A stretch of DNA of 62,284 nt from JAAYLC01 sp035654795 (GTDB lineage Bacteria; Bacteroidota; Bacteroidia; Flavobacteriales; Flavobacteriaceae): positions 1-62,284 of the forward strand of contig DASRWC010000006.1 of NCBI GenBank assembly GCA_035654795.1, given 5' to 3'. The notes under the pieces are model-generated. The model was given only the letters and a program-made list of their open reading frames with translations, made no database searches and was not told the DNA's origin. Of the stretch, positions 9,432 through 18,168 are shown piece by piece. Numbering within the stretch: the stretch's first letter is position 1; every line of letters begins with the position of its first letter. Made by a program: the position numbers and the translations under genes.

Positions 9432-10217
9432 TTATAAAGATTTTGTTCGGCCACCGTCAATTGGCACATTTATCCCATTAATATATGATGCAGCTTCACT
9501 TGCCAAAAATCCCGCAGCATTGGCAAGTTCTTCGGGTTGACCAAAACGTCTTGCAGGCACACTGTTTTTCATGCTCAGACGTGCTTTTTCTTCAGAGACA
9601 TCTTGTTTTTTGGCGGCATTGGTAATGACGTCGTCAAGCCGACCTGTTTCGGTAAACCCGGGCAAAATGTTATTAACAGTTATACCAAATTGCCCCAACT
9701 CATTCGCAAGAGTCTTACTCCAGTTTGCTACCGCACCGCGAATGGTATTACTCACTCCCAAATTGTCAATGGGTTGTTTCACCGAAGTTGAGATGATATT
9801 GATGATCCTTCCATATTTTTCCGCCTTCATACCGGGAAATAAAGCTTGGACCAGTAGATGATTGCAAAGCACGTGCATTGAAAAAGCTTTTTCAAACTCG
9901 TCTGTTGTGGCCTCTAATAATGGTCCTCCTTTCGGACCGCCGGTATTGTTGATTAAGATATGATAAGTGGTATTTTTCACTGCTTCCTTTATCTTGCTCT
10001 TCAATACCTCCGGCTCTGCAAAGTCGGCTACAATATAGGAGTGGTTTTGATTGCCGGTTTTTGAAAGTTCAGCTAAGGTTTTTTTTAACTTTTCTTCATC
10101 TCGGGCAAGAAGTGTAACGTTGGCGCCTTGCTTGGCGAGTTGAATGGCAATAGCCTTTCCAATTCCGGCCGTACTGCCACTTACCAAGGCATTTTTATTG
10201 TTTAAATTTAAATTCAT
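9432..10217 (-). CDS. Atypical short-chain dehydrogenase/reductase-like protein
   Basis: A 261-residue Rossmann protein with a clear cofactor segment (GSTAGIGKA, residues 14-22) and NNTGG at 90-94. The catalytic YxxxK is missing: the aligned positions read S156-N-T-I-R160. This matches the subgroup of BKR-like SDRs that lacks the normal catalytic tetrad. It may bind NAD(P) and use different chemistry. It is the first gene of the operon with the ACMSD-like amidohydrolase. Similar SDRs sit beside lower kynurenine-pathway genes in flavobacteria, where their step is not settled. Confidence 0.85.
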   Translation of the reverse strand: MNLNLNNKNALVSGSTAGIGKAIAIQLAKQGANVTLLARDEEKLKKTLAELSKTGNQNHSYIVADFAEPEVLKSKIKEAVKNTTYHILINNTGGPKGGPLLEATTDEFEKAFSMHVLCNHLLVQALFPGMKAEKYGRIINIISTSVKQPIDNLGVSNTIRGAVANWSKTLANELGQFGITVNNILPGFTETGRLDDVITNAAKKQDVSEEKARLSMKNSVPARRFGQPEELANAAGFLASEAASYINGINVPIDGGRTKSL

Positions 10218-10306
10218 TCCTGTTTTGTTTTCTTTGGTGTGACTCTATGGTCATGGGCAGACAAAGTAATGAAAATTTTACGGAATCGGTGAGAAATTGA
10301 AAGGTA

Positions 10307-10332
10307 TCATAGACGATAGATCTATGCTATGA
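10307..10332. promoter_or_regulatory. Imperfect palindrome between divergent genes, possible operator
   Basis: Outer arms TCATAG (10307-10312) and CTATGA (10327-10332) flank an inner perfect palindrome, ATAGATCTAT (10316-10325). The spacing on the two sides differs by two bases. It lies in the 213-base gap between the minus-strand SDR operon and the plus-strand sixA-ppk1-ppx operon. It could bind a dimeric regulator; nothing identifies which. Confidence 0.3.
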
Positions 10333-10430
10333 TGTCTTTATATGAATGAAAATAGTAGATTTCAAAACATCGGGATGGGCATTAATTTTTAGATATTTGT
10401 ACGTAATAAGAACCGGAAAATTAATAAATC

Positions 10431-10919
10431 TTGAAAATTCTATATCTGTTGAGGCACGCTAAGGCTTCCTGGGATGAAAACGTCGATGACCACGGGAGAA
10501 AATTAAAAAAGCGCGGAAAAAATGATGCTGTTCTGGTAGCTGAGGAAGTGGTGAAAAAATTATCGCCTCCTGAAAAAATAATCAGTAGCGATGCAGAAAG
10601 AGCAAGGGCAACTGCTGAGGTTTTTAAAAGTATGTGGGAGATTAAAGATGCTGATTTTATAATGGAACCGCGATTATATGATTTTCAAGGAGGGGAGGTT
10701 CTGAAGTTTTTAAAAGAAGTAGATGATCACGTACATTCTTTAATGCTTGTAGGACATAATTATGCTTTTACAGCTATAGCGAATAGGCTGGGAAATGAAC
10801 GTATTGATGAAATTCCAACATGTGGATTCGTGATGCTTCGATTTGATGTAGATTCATGGAATGATGTTTCCAGAGGTGAGACGGTTTTAAAAGTCTTTCC
10901 AAGACACTTAAAGATATGA
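10431..10919 (+). CDS. sixA: SixA-like phosphohistidine phosphatase
   Basis: A 162-residue histidine phosphatase. The nucleophile lies in LLRHAKASW (RHG-type motif, residues 6-14); SSDAERARATAE holds the second phosphate-binding arginine and LVGHNYAF the second catalytic histidine. Family members remove phosphate from phosphohistidine. The start is TTG 10431: the motif begins six residues later and no earlier ATG fits. Its stop overlaps the ATG of ppk1 (ATGA), so it is the first gene of a polyphosphate operon. Ppk1 works through a phosphohistidine intermediate, so a functional link is plausible but unproven. Confidence 0.9.
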   Translation: MKILYLLRHAKASWDENVDDHGRKLKKRGKNDAVLVAEEVVKKLSPPEKIISSDAERARATAEVFKSMWEIKDADFIMEPRLYDFQGGEVLKFLKEVDDHVHSLMLVGHNYAFTAIANRLGNERIDEIPTCGFVMLRFDVDSWNDVSRGETVLKVFPRHLKI

Positions 10920-13036
10920 TAGAAAAAATGAGTACCGGACCTGTGAGGGTTCGAAATAAATATATCAATCGGGAACTTAGTTGGCTTCAGTTTAATGCCC
11001 GAGTGCTGCAAGAGGCTGATGATCAGAAAATTCCCTTGCTGGAGCGTTTACGATTCTTAGGGATCTTTTCAAATAATCTTGACGAGTTTTTTATGGTAAG
11101 ATATGCCACCATTAAACGAATACAAGAGGCAGGAAAAAGTGGCCGAAGTGTTCTTGGAGGCATTTCAGCAAAAGACCTGATGGAGCAGATAACGCAAACT
11201 GTTATTGATCAGCAAGCTTACAGCTTAAAAATATTGGATGACATACAACGCGAACTGAGAAAAGAAAACATCTTCATCATTGATGAAACAGAAGTCACTC
11301 CGGATCAAGGTGAGTTTATGACTAATTATTTCACACGCTTTGTGAGTCCGGCGCTGATGACATTGATGATAGGCGAGCAAGATGAATTTCCGAAGTTAAA
11401 AGATAGTGTTGCTTATTTAGTCATTACCATGATAATGGATCATGACGATGAAACCTTTGAAAACAACAGAAATTATGCACTCATTGAAATTCCACGTACA
11501 CTTAATCGTTTTGTGGTTCTTCCGCCCGATGGAGATCGTCAATTTGTGATCATTCTGGATGATTTAATTCGGTATTGTCTGCATCACCTATTCGGAAATT
11601 TTAATTATAAAACGATTTCGGCGCACATGATTAAAATAACCCGTGATGCCGAATTGGACATTGACAGTGACTTGAGTAGAAGTTTTATCGAAAAAATCAC
11701 AAAAAGTGTCCAACAGCGCAGTGCGGGAGAGCCGGTAAGATTTGTATATGATAAAACAATTGATGTAAAAGCGTTGCAGTTTCTACTTCGAAAAATGGAT
11801 ATTGATTCCACTGACAGCATTATTCCCGGTGGAAGGTATCATAACCGACGAGACTACATGAACTTTCCCCGATTAGGAAGGACAGATTTGCAATTTGAAC
11901 CAAAAGAACCGCTTCCCATTCCCGGTTTGAGTTTACATGGAAGTATTTTCGAAAAAATTCGGGATAAAGATTACCTGCTCCATGCGCCTTATCAAAGTTT
12001 TATGTATGTCATAAAGTTCTTAAGGGAGGCCGCACTTGACCCAAAGGTTAAATCTATAAAAATAACCATTTACAGACTGGCAGAACTTTCTCATATCGCC
12101 AATTCCCTTGTCAATGCAAAGAAAAATGGAAAAGATGTAACTGTTCAAATTGAATTACAAGCACGATTTGATGAAGCGGCAAACGTGGGATATGCAGAGC
12201 TCTTGCAAAGTGAGAACATTAGGGTGATTTTTGGAATTAAAGGTCTTAAAGTGCATTGTAAAATATGTGTAGCCGAGCGCCTGGAGAATAAAAAAATTGT
12301 TCGCTACGCCATGGTTTCCACCGGAAATTTCAATGAAGATACTGCCAGACTTTATACAGATTATACACTGTTTACTGCAGATCAGTCCATTTGCAAAGAA
12401 ATCAATAAGGTTTTTGAATTCTTTCTGGTTCCTTATCGCGTGCGGAAATACAATCATTTATTGGTCTCTCCGCACTATACCAGAAAAGCGCTGGTGAATT
12501 TGATTGAGCAAGAAATACGCAACAAAAAAGCGGGATTACCTAGTGGAATTAGGCTAAAGATGAACAGTCTTGCCGATTTTAAGATGATAGATAAACTTTA
12601 CGAGGCAAGTAGGGCAGGAGTTAAGATTAAATTGATTGTAAGAGGAATCTGCTGCCTTATTCCGGGTGTTCCGGGAATGAGTGAGAATATTGAAGCCATT
12701 AGCATTGTCGGAAAGTTTTTGGAGCATCCTCGGCTTTTTATATTTGAAAATGGTGGGAATCCTAAAATCTATATTTCTTCCGCCGATTTTATGGCTCGCA
12801 ATCTTGACAGTAGAGTGGAAGTTTCTTGTCCCATCTATGATGAAGACATCAAAAAAGAGTTGATAGACAATTTCGACTTGGGATGGAGAGATAATGTGAA
12901 GGCTCGTGTATTTAGTATTAAAAATGATAATGCTTATAGACGAAACGAAAAACCGCCGGTGCGTTCTCAATACAAAATGCACGATTATTATTTGAACCAA
13001 CTGGAAGTAAAAGGAAAAATTAGTGTTGACAATTGA
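10916..13036 (+). CDS. ppk1: Polyphosphate kinase 1
   Basis: A 706-residue enzyme that polymerises the gamma-phosphate of ATP into inorganic polyphosphate at the membrane. All four Ppk1 domains are present. The N-terminal domain opens with YINRELSWLQFNARVLQEA. The catalytic C1 domain has GLKVHCKICVAE, containing the autophosphorylated histidine. The C2 domain has LEHPRLFIFENGG with the second essential histidine, and SADFMARNLDSRVE. Full family length. It is coupled to sixA (4-base overlap) and to ppx (14-base overlap). Confidence 0.97.
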   Translation: MIEKMSTGPVRVRNKYINRELSWLQFNARVLQEADDQKIPLLERLRFLGIFSNNLDEFFMVRYATIKRIQEAGKSGRSVLGGISAKDLMEQITQTVIDQQAYSLKILDDIQRELRKENIFIIDETEVTPDQGEFMTNYFTRFVSPALMTLMIGEQDEFPKLKDSVAYLVITMIMDHDDETFENNRNYALIEIPRTLNRFVVLPPDGDRQFVIILDDLIRYCLHHLFGNFNYKTISAHMIKITRDAELDIDSDLSRSFIEKITKSVQQRSAGEPVRFVYDKTIDVKALQFLLRKMDIDSTDSIIPGGRYHNRRDYMNFPRLGRTDLQFEPKEPLPIPGLSLHGSIFEKIRDKDYLLHAPYQSFMYVIKFLREAALDPKVKSIKITIYRLAELSHIANSLVNAKKNGKDVTVQIELQARFDEAANVGYAELLQSENIRVIFGIKGLKVHCKICVAERLENKKIVRYAMVSTGNFNEDTARLYTDYTLFTADQSICKEINKVFEFFLVPYRVRKYNHLLVSPHYTRKALVNLIEQEIRNKKAGLPSGIRLKMNSLADFKMIDKLYEASRAGVKIKLIVRGICCLIPGVPGMSENIEAISIVGKFLEHPRLFIFENGGNPKIYISSADFMARNLDSRVEVSCPIYDEDIKKELIDNFDLGWRDNVKARVFSIKNDNAYRRNEKPPVRSQYKMHDYYLNQLEVKGKISVDN

Positions 13037-13937
13037 AAAATACGGGGCAATAGATATTGGCAGCAACGCAGTGCGGCTGTTAATTGTATCTGTTATTGAA
13101 CAAGTAGGAAAAAAACCTATTTTTAAAAAGGTCTCTTTGGTGAGAGTGCCCATTCGATTGGGTGCGGACGTGTTTTCAGAAGGAAAGATCTCGCCAATCA
13201 ATATTGAACGGATGACAGACACCATGACTGCTTTTCGATTGCTCTTAAAAACCCACAATATCACAAGATTCCGTGCATGTGCCACTTCGGCTATGAGAGA
13301 AGCAGAAAATGGTCAAGACATCATAAGACACATTCGTAATCAAAGCGAGTTGAGTGTAGATATCATAGACGGTCAGGATGAGGCAGATATAATCGCCTCT
13401 ACAGATTTAAAAGAGTTGATAGATGAAGACAGAACATTTTTGTATGTGGATGTAGGAGGCGGAAGTACAGAGCTAACTCTTTTTGAAAGCGGCCATAGAA
13501 TAGCTTCTAAAAGTCTGGATTTAGGAACCGTACGTTTGATTAATTCTCCTGTAGAACCTGAATTATGGGAGGAGATGAAGAACTGGATAAAAAAAGAGAC
13601 CGCACCTTTTAAAAAAATTTCTCTCATTGGAAGTGGCGGGAATATAAATACCATTTATAAAAGGAGCGCCAAAAAACCCGGAAAGCCTCTGAGTTATATC
13701 TATTTATCATCCTACTACAAGTTTATCAAAGAACTTTCATATGAAGACCGTATCACTGAACTTGGAATGAATCCGGATCGGGCAGATGTGGTAGTTCCGG
13801 CTACCAAAATTTATCTTTCTGCAATGAAGTGGAGCGGAGCAAAAAGTATTTATGTACCTAAAATCGGTTTGAGTGACGGAATTATCAGAAGTTTGTACCA
13901 ACAAAAATTAAAAGAAGAAAATCCTTCTTATGGTTAG
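13023..13937 (+). CDS. ppx: Exopolyphosphatase, Ppx/GppA family
   Basis: A 304-residue ASKHA-fold phosphatase that would degrade polyphosphate or pppGpp. Motifs: YGAIDIGSNAVRLLI (phosphate-1 loop), YVDVGGGSTELTLF (phosphate-2), LGTVRLI and SLIGSGGNINTIYK. It is the short form without the C-terminal HD domain found in E. coli Ppx. The start is GTG 13023 or TTG 13026; both fall inside the ppk1 3' end, so translation is coupled. Synthesis and breakdown of polyphosphate are therefore encoded in one transcript. Confidence 0.93.
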   Translation: MLTIEKYGAIDIGSNAVRLLIVSVIEQVGKKPIFKKVSLVRVPIRLGADVFSEGKISPINIERMTDTMTAFRLLLKTHNITRFRACATSAMREAENGQDIIRHIRNQSELSVDIIDGQDEADIIASTDLKELIDEDRTFLYVDVGGGSTELTLFESGHRIASKSLDLGTVRLINSPVEPELWEEMKNWIKKETAPFKKISLIGSGGNINTIYKRSAKKPGKPLSYIYLSSYYKFIKELSYEDRITELGMNPDRADVVVPATKIYLSAMKWSGAKSIYVPKIGLSDGIIRSLYQQKLKEENPSYG

Positions 13938-13955
13938 AACAAAGAAGGATTTTCT
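13916..13955. terminator. Bidirectional terminator between ppx and the miaE-like gene
   Basis: Perfect 14-bp arms (13916-13929 and 13942-13955) surround a 12-nt loop. T tracts follow on both strands. The left arm overlaps the last codons of ppx. Confidence 0.75.
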
Positions 13956-13959
13956 TTTC

Positions 13960-14541
13960 TCACCCGTGCACGGTGTAATCTTTCCCAAGGCTTTTCATTA
14001 CCTCGGCTTCAAAAGTTAACAGGCTATCCCATTTTTGATCGACTTCACTTCGGTTTCCATACTTTCTTGCAAAAGTCAAAAACATGGTATAATGATTGGC
14101 TTCACTAATCATGAGTTTTCTGTAAAAATCCGCCAATTCTTGATCTTCCAATTCTTCACTCAACAGCCTGAATCTTTCACAACTTCGCGCCTCTATAAGT
14201 GCCGCATAAAGGAGGCGATGAATGAGATTGTCTAATCTACTTCCACCTTTTGGAAAAAAACCCATGATCTCATTGACATACAAATCCTTTCTATCTCGAC
14301 CTAAAACCCAGCCACGAGCCACAATTTTATCATGAACCATTTTGAAATGGCTCATTTCTTCTTTGGCAAGTGCTGTCATCTCTTTTACAAGATCAGTATA
14401 TTCAGGATAGTTGATGATTAAAGAAATGGCAGTAGATGCTGCTTTTTGTTCGCACCAAGCATGATCAGTGAGAATCTCTTCAATATTCATCTCCACAATA
14501 TTAACCCATCTGGGATCTGTAGGTAGTTTTAATCCAAGCAT
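13960..14541 (-). CDS. miaE: tRNA-(2-methylthio-N6-isopentenyladenosine) hydroxylase-like, MiaE family
   Basis: A 193-residue four-helix ferritin-like protein. Diiron ligand motifs are visible: EQKAAS, EEMSHFKMVHD (ExxH), IEARSCERF, and EANHYTMF (second ExxH). MiaE hydroxylates the isopentenyl group of ms2i6A37 in tRNAs that read codons starting with U. The N-terminal LGLKLPTDPRWVNIVEMN agrees with flavobacterial members. It appears monocistronic, converging with ppx across a bidirectional terminator. Confidence 0.9.
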   Translation of the reverse strand: MLGLKLPTDPRWVNIVEMNIEEILTDHAWCEQKAASTAISLIINYPEYTDLVKEMTALAKEEMSHFKMVHDKIVARGWVLGRDRKDLYVNEIMGFFPKGGSRLDNLIHRLLYAALIEARSCERFRLLSEELEDQELADFYRKLMISEANHYTMFLTFARKYGNRSEVDQKWDSLLTFEAEVMKSLGKDYTVHG

Positions 14542-14560
14542 TTTTATAATATCATTTTAA

Positions 14561-16351
14561 TTAAATATCCAAATCAAATTCTTGTTTGAATCGTTCTAAG
14601 AGTGGATTTTTTTCTTTTAATAAATTAAACTTTTCTTGTGGGAAGTAGGCAAATTTTTCTTCCATTTCTTCCTTAACTGTGACAGTTAGATCTAAAGCGA
14701 AATTGTTTAGTTTTTCACGTAGATATTTAAGCAGCTCATGTTTCTCTTGTTCAATTTCCTCTTTTATTGTATTGTTGGGAAATTGGAGGGAAATCAGGTG
14801 TCCTTTTAGTTTTGGTTCTTGGAGAGTTAATTGAGCCGATAAAATAAATTTACCTTGTCTTTCTGCCTCGGCTGCATATTCTTCCCAAGCATCCATAAAT
14901 GCTTCTGTGGAAAATTCATTTTTTGGCAGTTCTTCCGGATCCAATTTGTCGATAGGGTTTTCTTCAACCTTTTGTACTTTTTTATGCTGAATCCCTCTGG
15001 CGGAAAAAATTGAAGTGCCTGCTACGCGAGATTTAAAATACTCTTCAGGGGAATTTGCTTTTCGTTCCTGCGAAACCACCTTTTCTATAGGTTCTGCTTT
15101 TTCCTCAGGTTTAGTTTGGTCTTTAGCTATAGCCGGTTCTGCAATATTTATAGAAGAAACATTCTTTGCTGAAGAAAGCTCCTGTTTTGGAGGGGCAATG
15201 GATTCAATTTGGGCGGCTACATCTGTGAAATGTGCGGGTGGAATGATTTTAATTTCACGCTCTTTTACCTTACGTCCGAGATTTTTTTTTTCGGCCTCAA
15301 AAGTAAGTGAAGCTAATTGCATTAAACATAATTCCACGAGTAATCGCTGATTTTGACTGGTTTTATATTTTAAATCGCAATCATTAGCCAGATCTATAGC
15401 CGGAATTAAAAAATCGGACGATGTTTTTTGAGACTGTTCGAAATACATGGTTTTGATTTGCTCGCCAACTTCAAGCAATTCAATGGTACTTTGATGCCGG
15501 CAAACCATCAAATCTCTAAAATGCGAGGCTAAACCAATAATAAAATGCTGTCCGTCAAATCCTTTTGACAAGATTTGATTATAAGTCAGCAACACTTCCG
15601 GAATATTGTTGTCAAGGAGTAAATCGGTTACTTTAAAATACCACGTGTAGTCTAAAACATTAAGGTTTTCGGTAACGGCTTCTCGCGTCAGATTTTTTCC
15701 TGCAAAACTCACCACTCGGTCAAAAATAGAAAGTGCGTCACGCAAGGCTCCGTCAGCTTTTTGTGCTATAATATGAAGCGCATCATCTTCTGCATCAATT
15801 CCTTCAGATGTTGCAACATCGGCCAGATGGGCTTTTATGTCTTGAACTCCTATTCTTCTGAAATCAAAAATCTGGCAACGAGAGAGAATAGTAGGGATAA
15901 TCTTATGTTTCTCTGTAGTGGCAAGAATAAAAATGGCATGCTTAGGGGGTTCTTCGAGAGTTTTAAGAAATGCGTTGAAGGCCGCAGTGGTGAGCATGTG
16001 CACCTCGTCAATGATATAAACCTTATATTTTCCTACTTGAGGAGGAATCCGAACTTGGTCTATTAAAGCTCTGATATTTTCTACGGAGTTATTTGAGGCT
16101 GCATCCAGCTCAAAAATATTAAAAGCGAAATCCTCGTCTTCCGTTGTATTAGCTTCCTGGTTTATTCTTTTTGCCAGAATCCTCGCACAGGTAGTTTTTC
16201 CTACACCCCTCGGACCCGTGAATAAAAGAGCTTGAGCCAGATGATTATTGGCTATAGCATTTTCTAAGGTATTGGTAATGGCTTGCTGCCCAACAACATC
16301 TTTAAACGTTGTAGGTCTGTATTTCCTTGCCGATACAATAAATTGCTCCAT
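14561..16351 (-). CDS. dnaX: DNA polymerase III subunit gamma/tau
   Basis: The clamp-loader ATPase, about 596 residues from ATG 16351; an upstream frame to 16480 is open but unlike the family. Walker A is GPRGVGKTTCAR, Walker B is VYIIDEVHML, and sensor 1 is FILATTEKHKIIPTILSRCQ, which includes the SRC motif. The usual four-cysteine zinc module after Walker A is absent: a short acidic NTTEDEDFAFN stretch leads straight into ELDAASNN. I recall this as common in flavobacteria. The C-terminal tau part (about 360-596) is charged and low in complexity before a conserved end. Confidence 0.95.
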   Translation of the reverse strand: MEQFIVSARKYRPTTFKDVVGQQAITNTLENAIANNHLAQALLFTGPRGVGKTTCARILAKRINQEANTTEDEDFAFNIFELDAASNNSVENIRALIDQVRIPPQVGKYKVYIIDEVHMLTTAAFNAFLKTLEEPPKHAIFILATTEKHKIIPTILSRCQIFDFRRIGVQDIKAHLADVATSEGIDAEDDALHIIAQKADGALRDALSIFDRVVSFAGKNLTREAVTENLNVLDYTWYFKVTDLLLDNNIPEVLLTYNQILSKGFDGQHFIIGLASHFRDLMVCRHQSTIELLEVGEQIKTMYFEQSQKTSSDFLIPAIDLANDCDLKYKTSQNQRLLVELCLMQLASLTFEAEKKNLGRKVKEREIKIIPPAHFTDVAAQIESIAPPKQELSSAKNVSSINIAEPAIAKDQTKPEEKAEPIEKVVSQERKANSPEEYFKSRVAGTSIFSARGIQHKKVQKVEENPIDKLDPEELPKNEFSTEAFMDAWEEYAAEAERQGKFILSAQLTLQEPKLKGHLISLQFPNNTIKEEIEQEKHELLKYLREKLNNFALDLTVTVKEEMEEKFAYFPQEKFNLLKEKNPLLERFKQEFDLDI

Positions 16352-16482
16352 AACCAATATCTTCTTTAACTGCCGAATCCGGTCGGCAAAATACAGAAAA
16401 ATAAAAGGATTCGAAAAGATTTTTCTGCGCCGTGCAAAGATAGAAATGAAAAGTGTTTTTGAAAAAATGAAATGGTCCAATA

Positions 16483-16518
16483 TTTGCGCGGATTAATCAA
16501 TATTTAGAATTAATTTTG
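16483..16518 (+). promoter_or_regulatory. Probable promoter of the RNase P RNA gene
   Basis: An exact TAnnTTTG element (TAATTTTG, 16511-16518) stands just before the RNA 5' end. TTTG at 16483-16486 could be the -33 box. Its spacing of 24 bases is longer than the usual 19-21. Confidence 0.55.
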
Positions 16519-16837
16519 CAGAGCAGGTCGCCTTATCGCTGCCGTCTTTGTACGGGAGAGGAAAGTCCGGGCACCATAGGGAAGCATAGCGGCTAACGGC
16601 CGTCCTCCGGATCTATCCGGAGAGGACTAGTGCAACAGAAAGAATGTACAGGTAATGCTGTAGTGAAATCAGGTAAACTCTATGCGGTGAAATGCCATGT
16701 AAACCTGCGCTTGAGGGTTCCCGCCCGATGCAGGAGGGTAGGCAGATGGAGCGTTTTGGTAACAAAACGCCTAGATAAATGATAAGGAATTGAAATCTAT
16801 TTCAAGAACAGAACCCGGCTTATAGACCTGCTTTTTT
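16519..16837 (+). ncRNA. rnpB: RNase P RNA
   Basis: The catalytic RNA of ribonuclease P, which trims tRNA 5' leaders. Hallmarks: the universally conserved GAGGAAAGTCCGGGC near 16558-16572, the internal ACAGAA with AACCCGGCTTATAGACC at the 3' end, and a P1 helix formed by GCAGGTC (16523-16529) and GACCTGC (16825-16831). About 315 nt, class A-like. The 3' T tract acts as terminator and overlaps the stop codon of the convergent rsmD gene. Confidence 0.95.
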
Positions 16838-17383
16838 TTATTCTGCTCTTTCAGAAAAGAAACTGAAAACACTGTCTCCATATTTTCGTCTCTCATCCAA
16901 AAAAGGCAATTGGTCGAAATTGAGATTTTTATGGTGTTCGATTATTAAAATTCCATCTTCCGCCAATAACTTTTTCTCAAAAATCAAAGTGATCAATTTT
17001 TGAAAATCTTCTTGTGGCATATCATAAGGCGGATCGGAAAAGATGAGATCAAATTTTTGCGTATGAGATTCCAGAAATTTAAAAACGTCCATTCGAAACA
17101 CTTGAATGGGGAATTCCAAGTCTGTCGCTGTTTTCTCAATATACTTTACGCTTGCCGCATGAGCATCCACAGCAATTATAGACGGCACTCCACGCGAAGC
17201 AAATTCATAACCTATACTTCCGGTTCCGGAGAATAGATCCAATACCCGAATTTCATCAAAATAAACCCTGTTCCTTAGGATATTGAAAAGAGATTCTTTT
17301 GCAAAATCTGTGGTTGGTCGAGCAGGAAGTTTTTTAGGAATCAATAGTTTCCTGCCCTTATGGCTTCCGGATATTATTCTCAT
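16838..17383 (-). CDS. rsmD: 16S rRNA (guanine-966-N2)-methyltransferase
   Basis: A 181-residue Rossmann-fold methyltransferase that modifies G966 of 16S rRNA in the small subunit. It begins with MRIISGSHKGRKL, as the family does; RPTTDFAKESLFN, VLDLFSGTGSIGYE (SAM binding) and FSDPPYDMP (N-methyltransferase motif IV) are all seen. ATG 17383 overlaps the stop of the DUF3822 gene (ATGA). Its own TAA lies in the terminator T tract of rnpB. Confidence 0.95.
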   Translation of the reverse strand: MRIISGSHKGRKLLIPKKLPARPTTDFAKESLFNILRNRVYFDEIRVLDLFSGTGSIGYEFASRGVPSIIAVDAHAASVKYIEKTATDLEFPIQVFRMDVFKFLESHTQKFDLIFSDPPYDMPQEDFQKLITLIFEKKLLAEDGILIIEHHKNLNFDQLPFLDERRKYGDSVFSFFSERAE

Positions 17384-18168
17384 GATAGTATTGCTTTTAA
17401 AGGAAAGGGCAACTTGGAGTCTATGTCTTTTTCCAAGAACCTAAGATTTCGTATATATTGAAAAGCGAGAGTATAAAGCGCATCTCCTTCTACAATTGTG
17501 CCACATAGGTTAACAGGAACCGAATCCGGATCCATTTTAAGTTGTTCCAGTACAAAAAGTAAATAATACAGAAAATCCTCCGGACTAGTGTATGGAAATG
17601 AATTTGATAATTGCAATTTGCCATTTTTGAGAACAACACAGTTAAAAAAACCTTTATCAACTTGAACATAAATTTCCGTGTCTCCTGATGTATTTTCAAG
17701 TAACTCCTTTAACAAGATTGTTATATTATGATAATAATGGAAGCTGCCAAATCTTTCGAAAATAGCGTTATTTATGTTCATGAAAGGAATATGAACTATG
17801 GTCAAATTCCATTGTTGCAGCATATCGTGTGCCACATAATCATTTGCCAGTATTTTGGAATTAAATTTTAAATATTCGCTTCCTTTTGCCGGATCAAATA
17901 AATGAGAAGGAATAACGCTGTGAACGGGAGTGTTATATACTACAACTACTTCAGAGAAATTTGTTTGTTCCGGAAGTTTCAGAAAAAGCTTTTCAAGTTC
18001 CAGTAGTAGTTCTTCCGGAGTTGTGGTGTGTGGCCAATCTTCTTCTTCAAAGGAAATAACATCCCCTTGTTCATTCGTGATAAAAAAAGAAAGCCCGTTC
18101 AAAGAAATCTGAACGGACAGTCTGAGAATATTGTTAATGTGTGAATTATTAGTCTCTTGGAGTGTCAT
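17380..18168 (-). CDS. DUF3822 family protein
   Basis: About 262 residues from ATG 18168; the longer alternative would start at GTG 18189. It matches the Bacteroidota-specific DUF3822 family, usually found just upstream of rsmD as here. Recognisable parts are SVQISLNGLSFFI, VVVYNTPVHSVIPSHLFD, and a C-terminal VPVNLCGTIVEGDALYTLAFQYIRNL. The fold has been suggested to be actin-like. No enzymatic residues can be claimed. It overlaps both neighbours, indicating one operon. Confidence 0.88.
   Translation of the reverse strand: MTLQETNNSHINNILRLSVQISLNGLSFFITNEQGDVISFEEEDWPHTTTPEELLLELEKLFLKLPEQTNFSEVVVVYNTPVHSVIPSHLFDPAKGSEYLKFNSKILANDYVAHDMLQQWNLTIVHIPFMNINNAIFERFGSFHYYHNITILLKELLENTSGDTEIYVQVDKGFFNCVVLKNGKLQLSNSFPYTSPEDFLYYLLFVLEQLKMDPDSVPVNLCGTIVEGDALYTLAFQYIRNLRFLEKDIDSKLPFPLKAILS

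Noticed and set aside
12554..13285. A 243-codon minus-strand frame opposite ppk1 and ppx
   Set aside because: It lies antisense to two well-supported genes and its translation has no recognisable domain.
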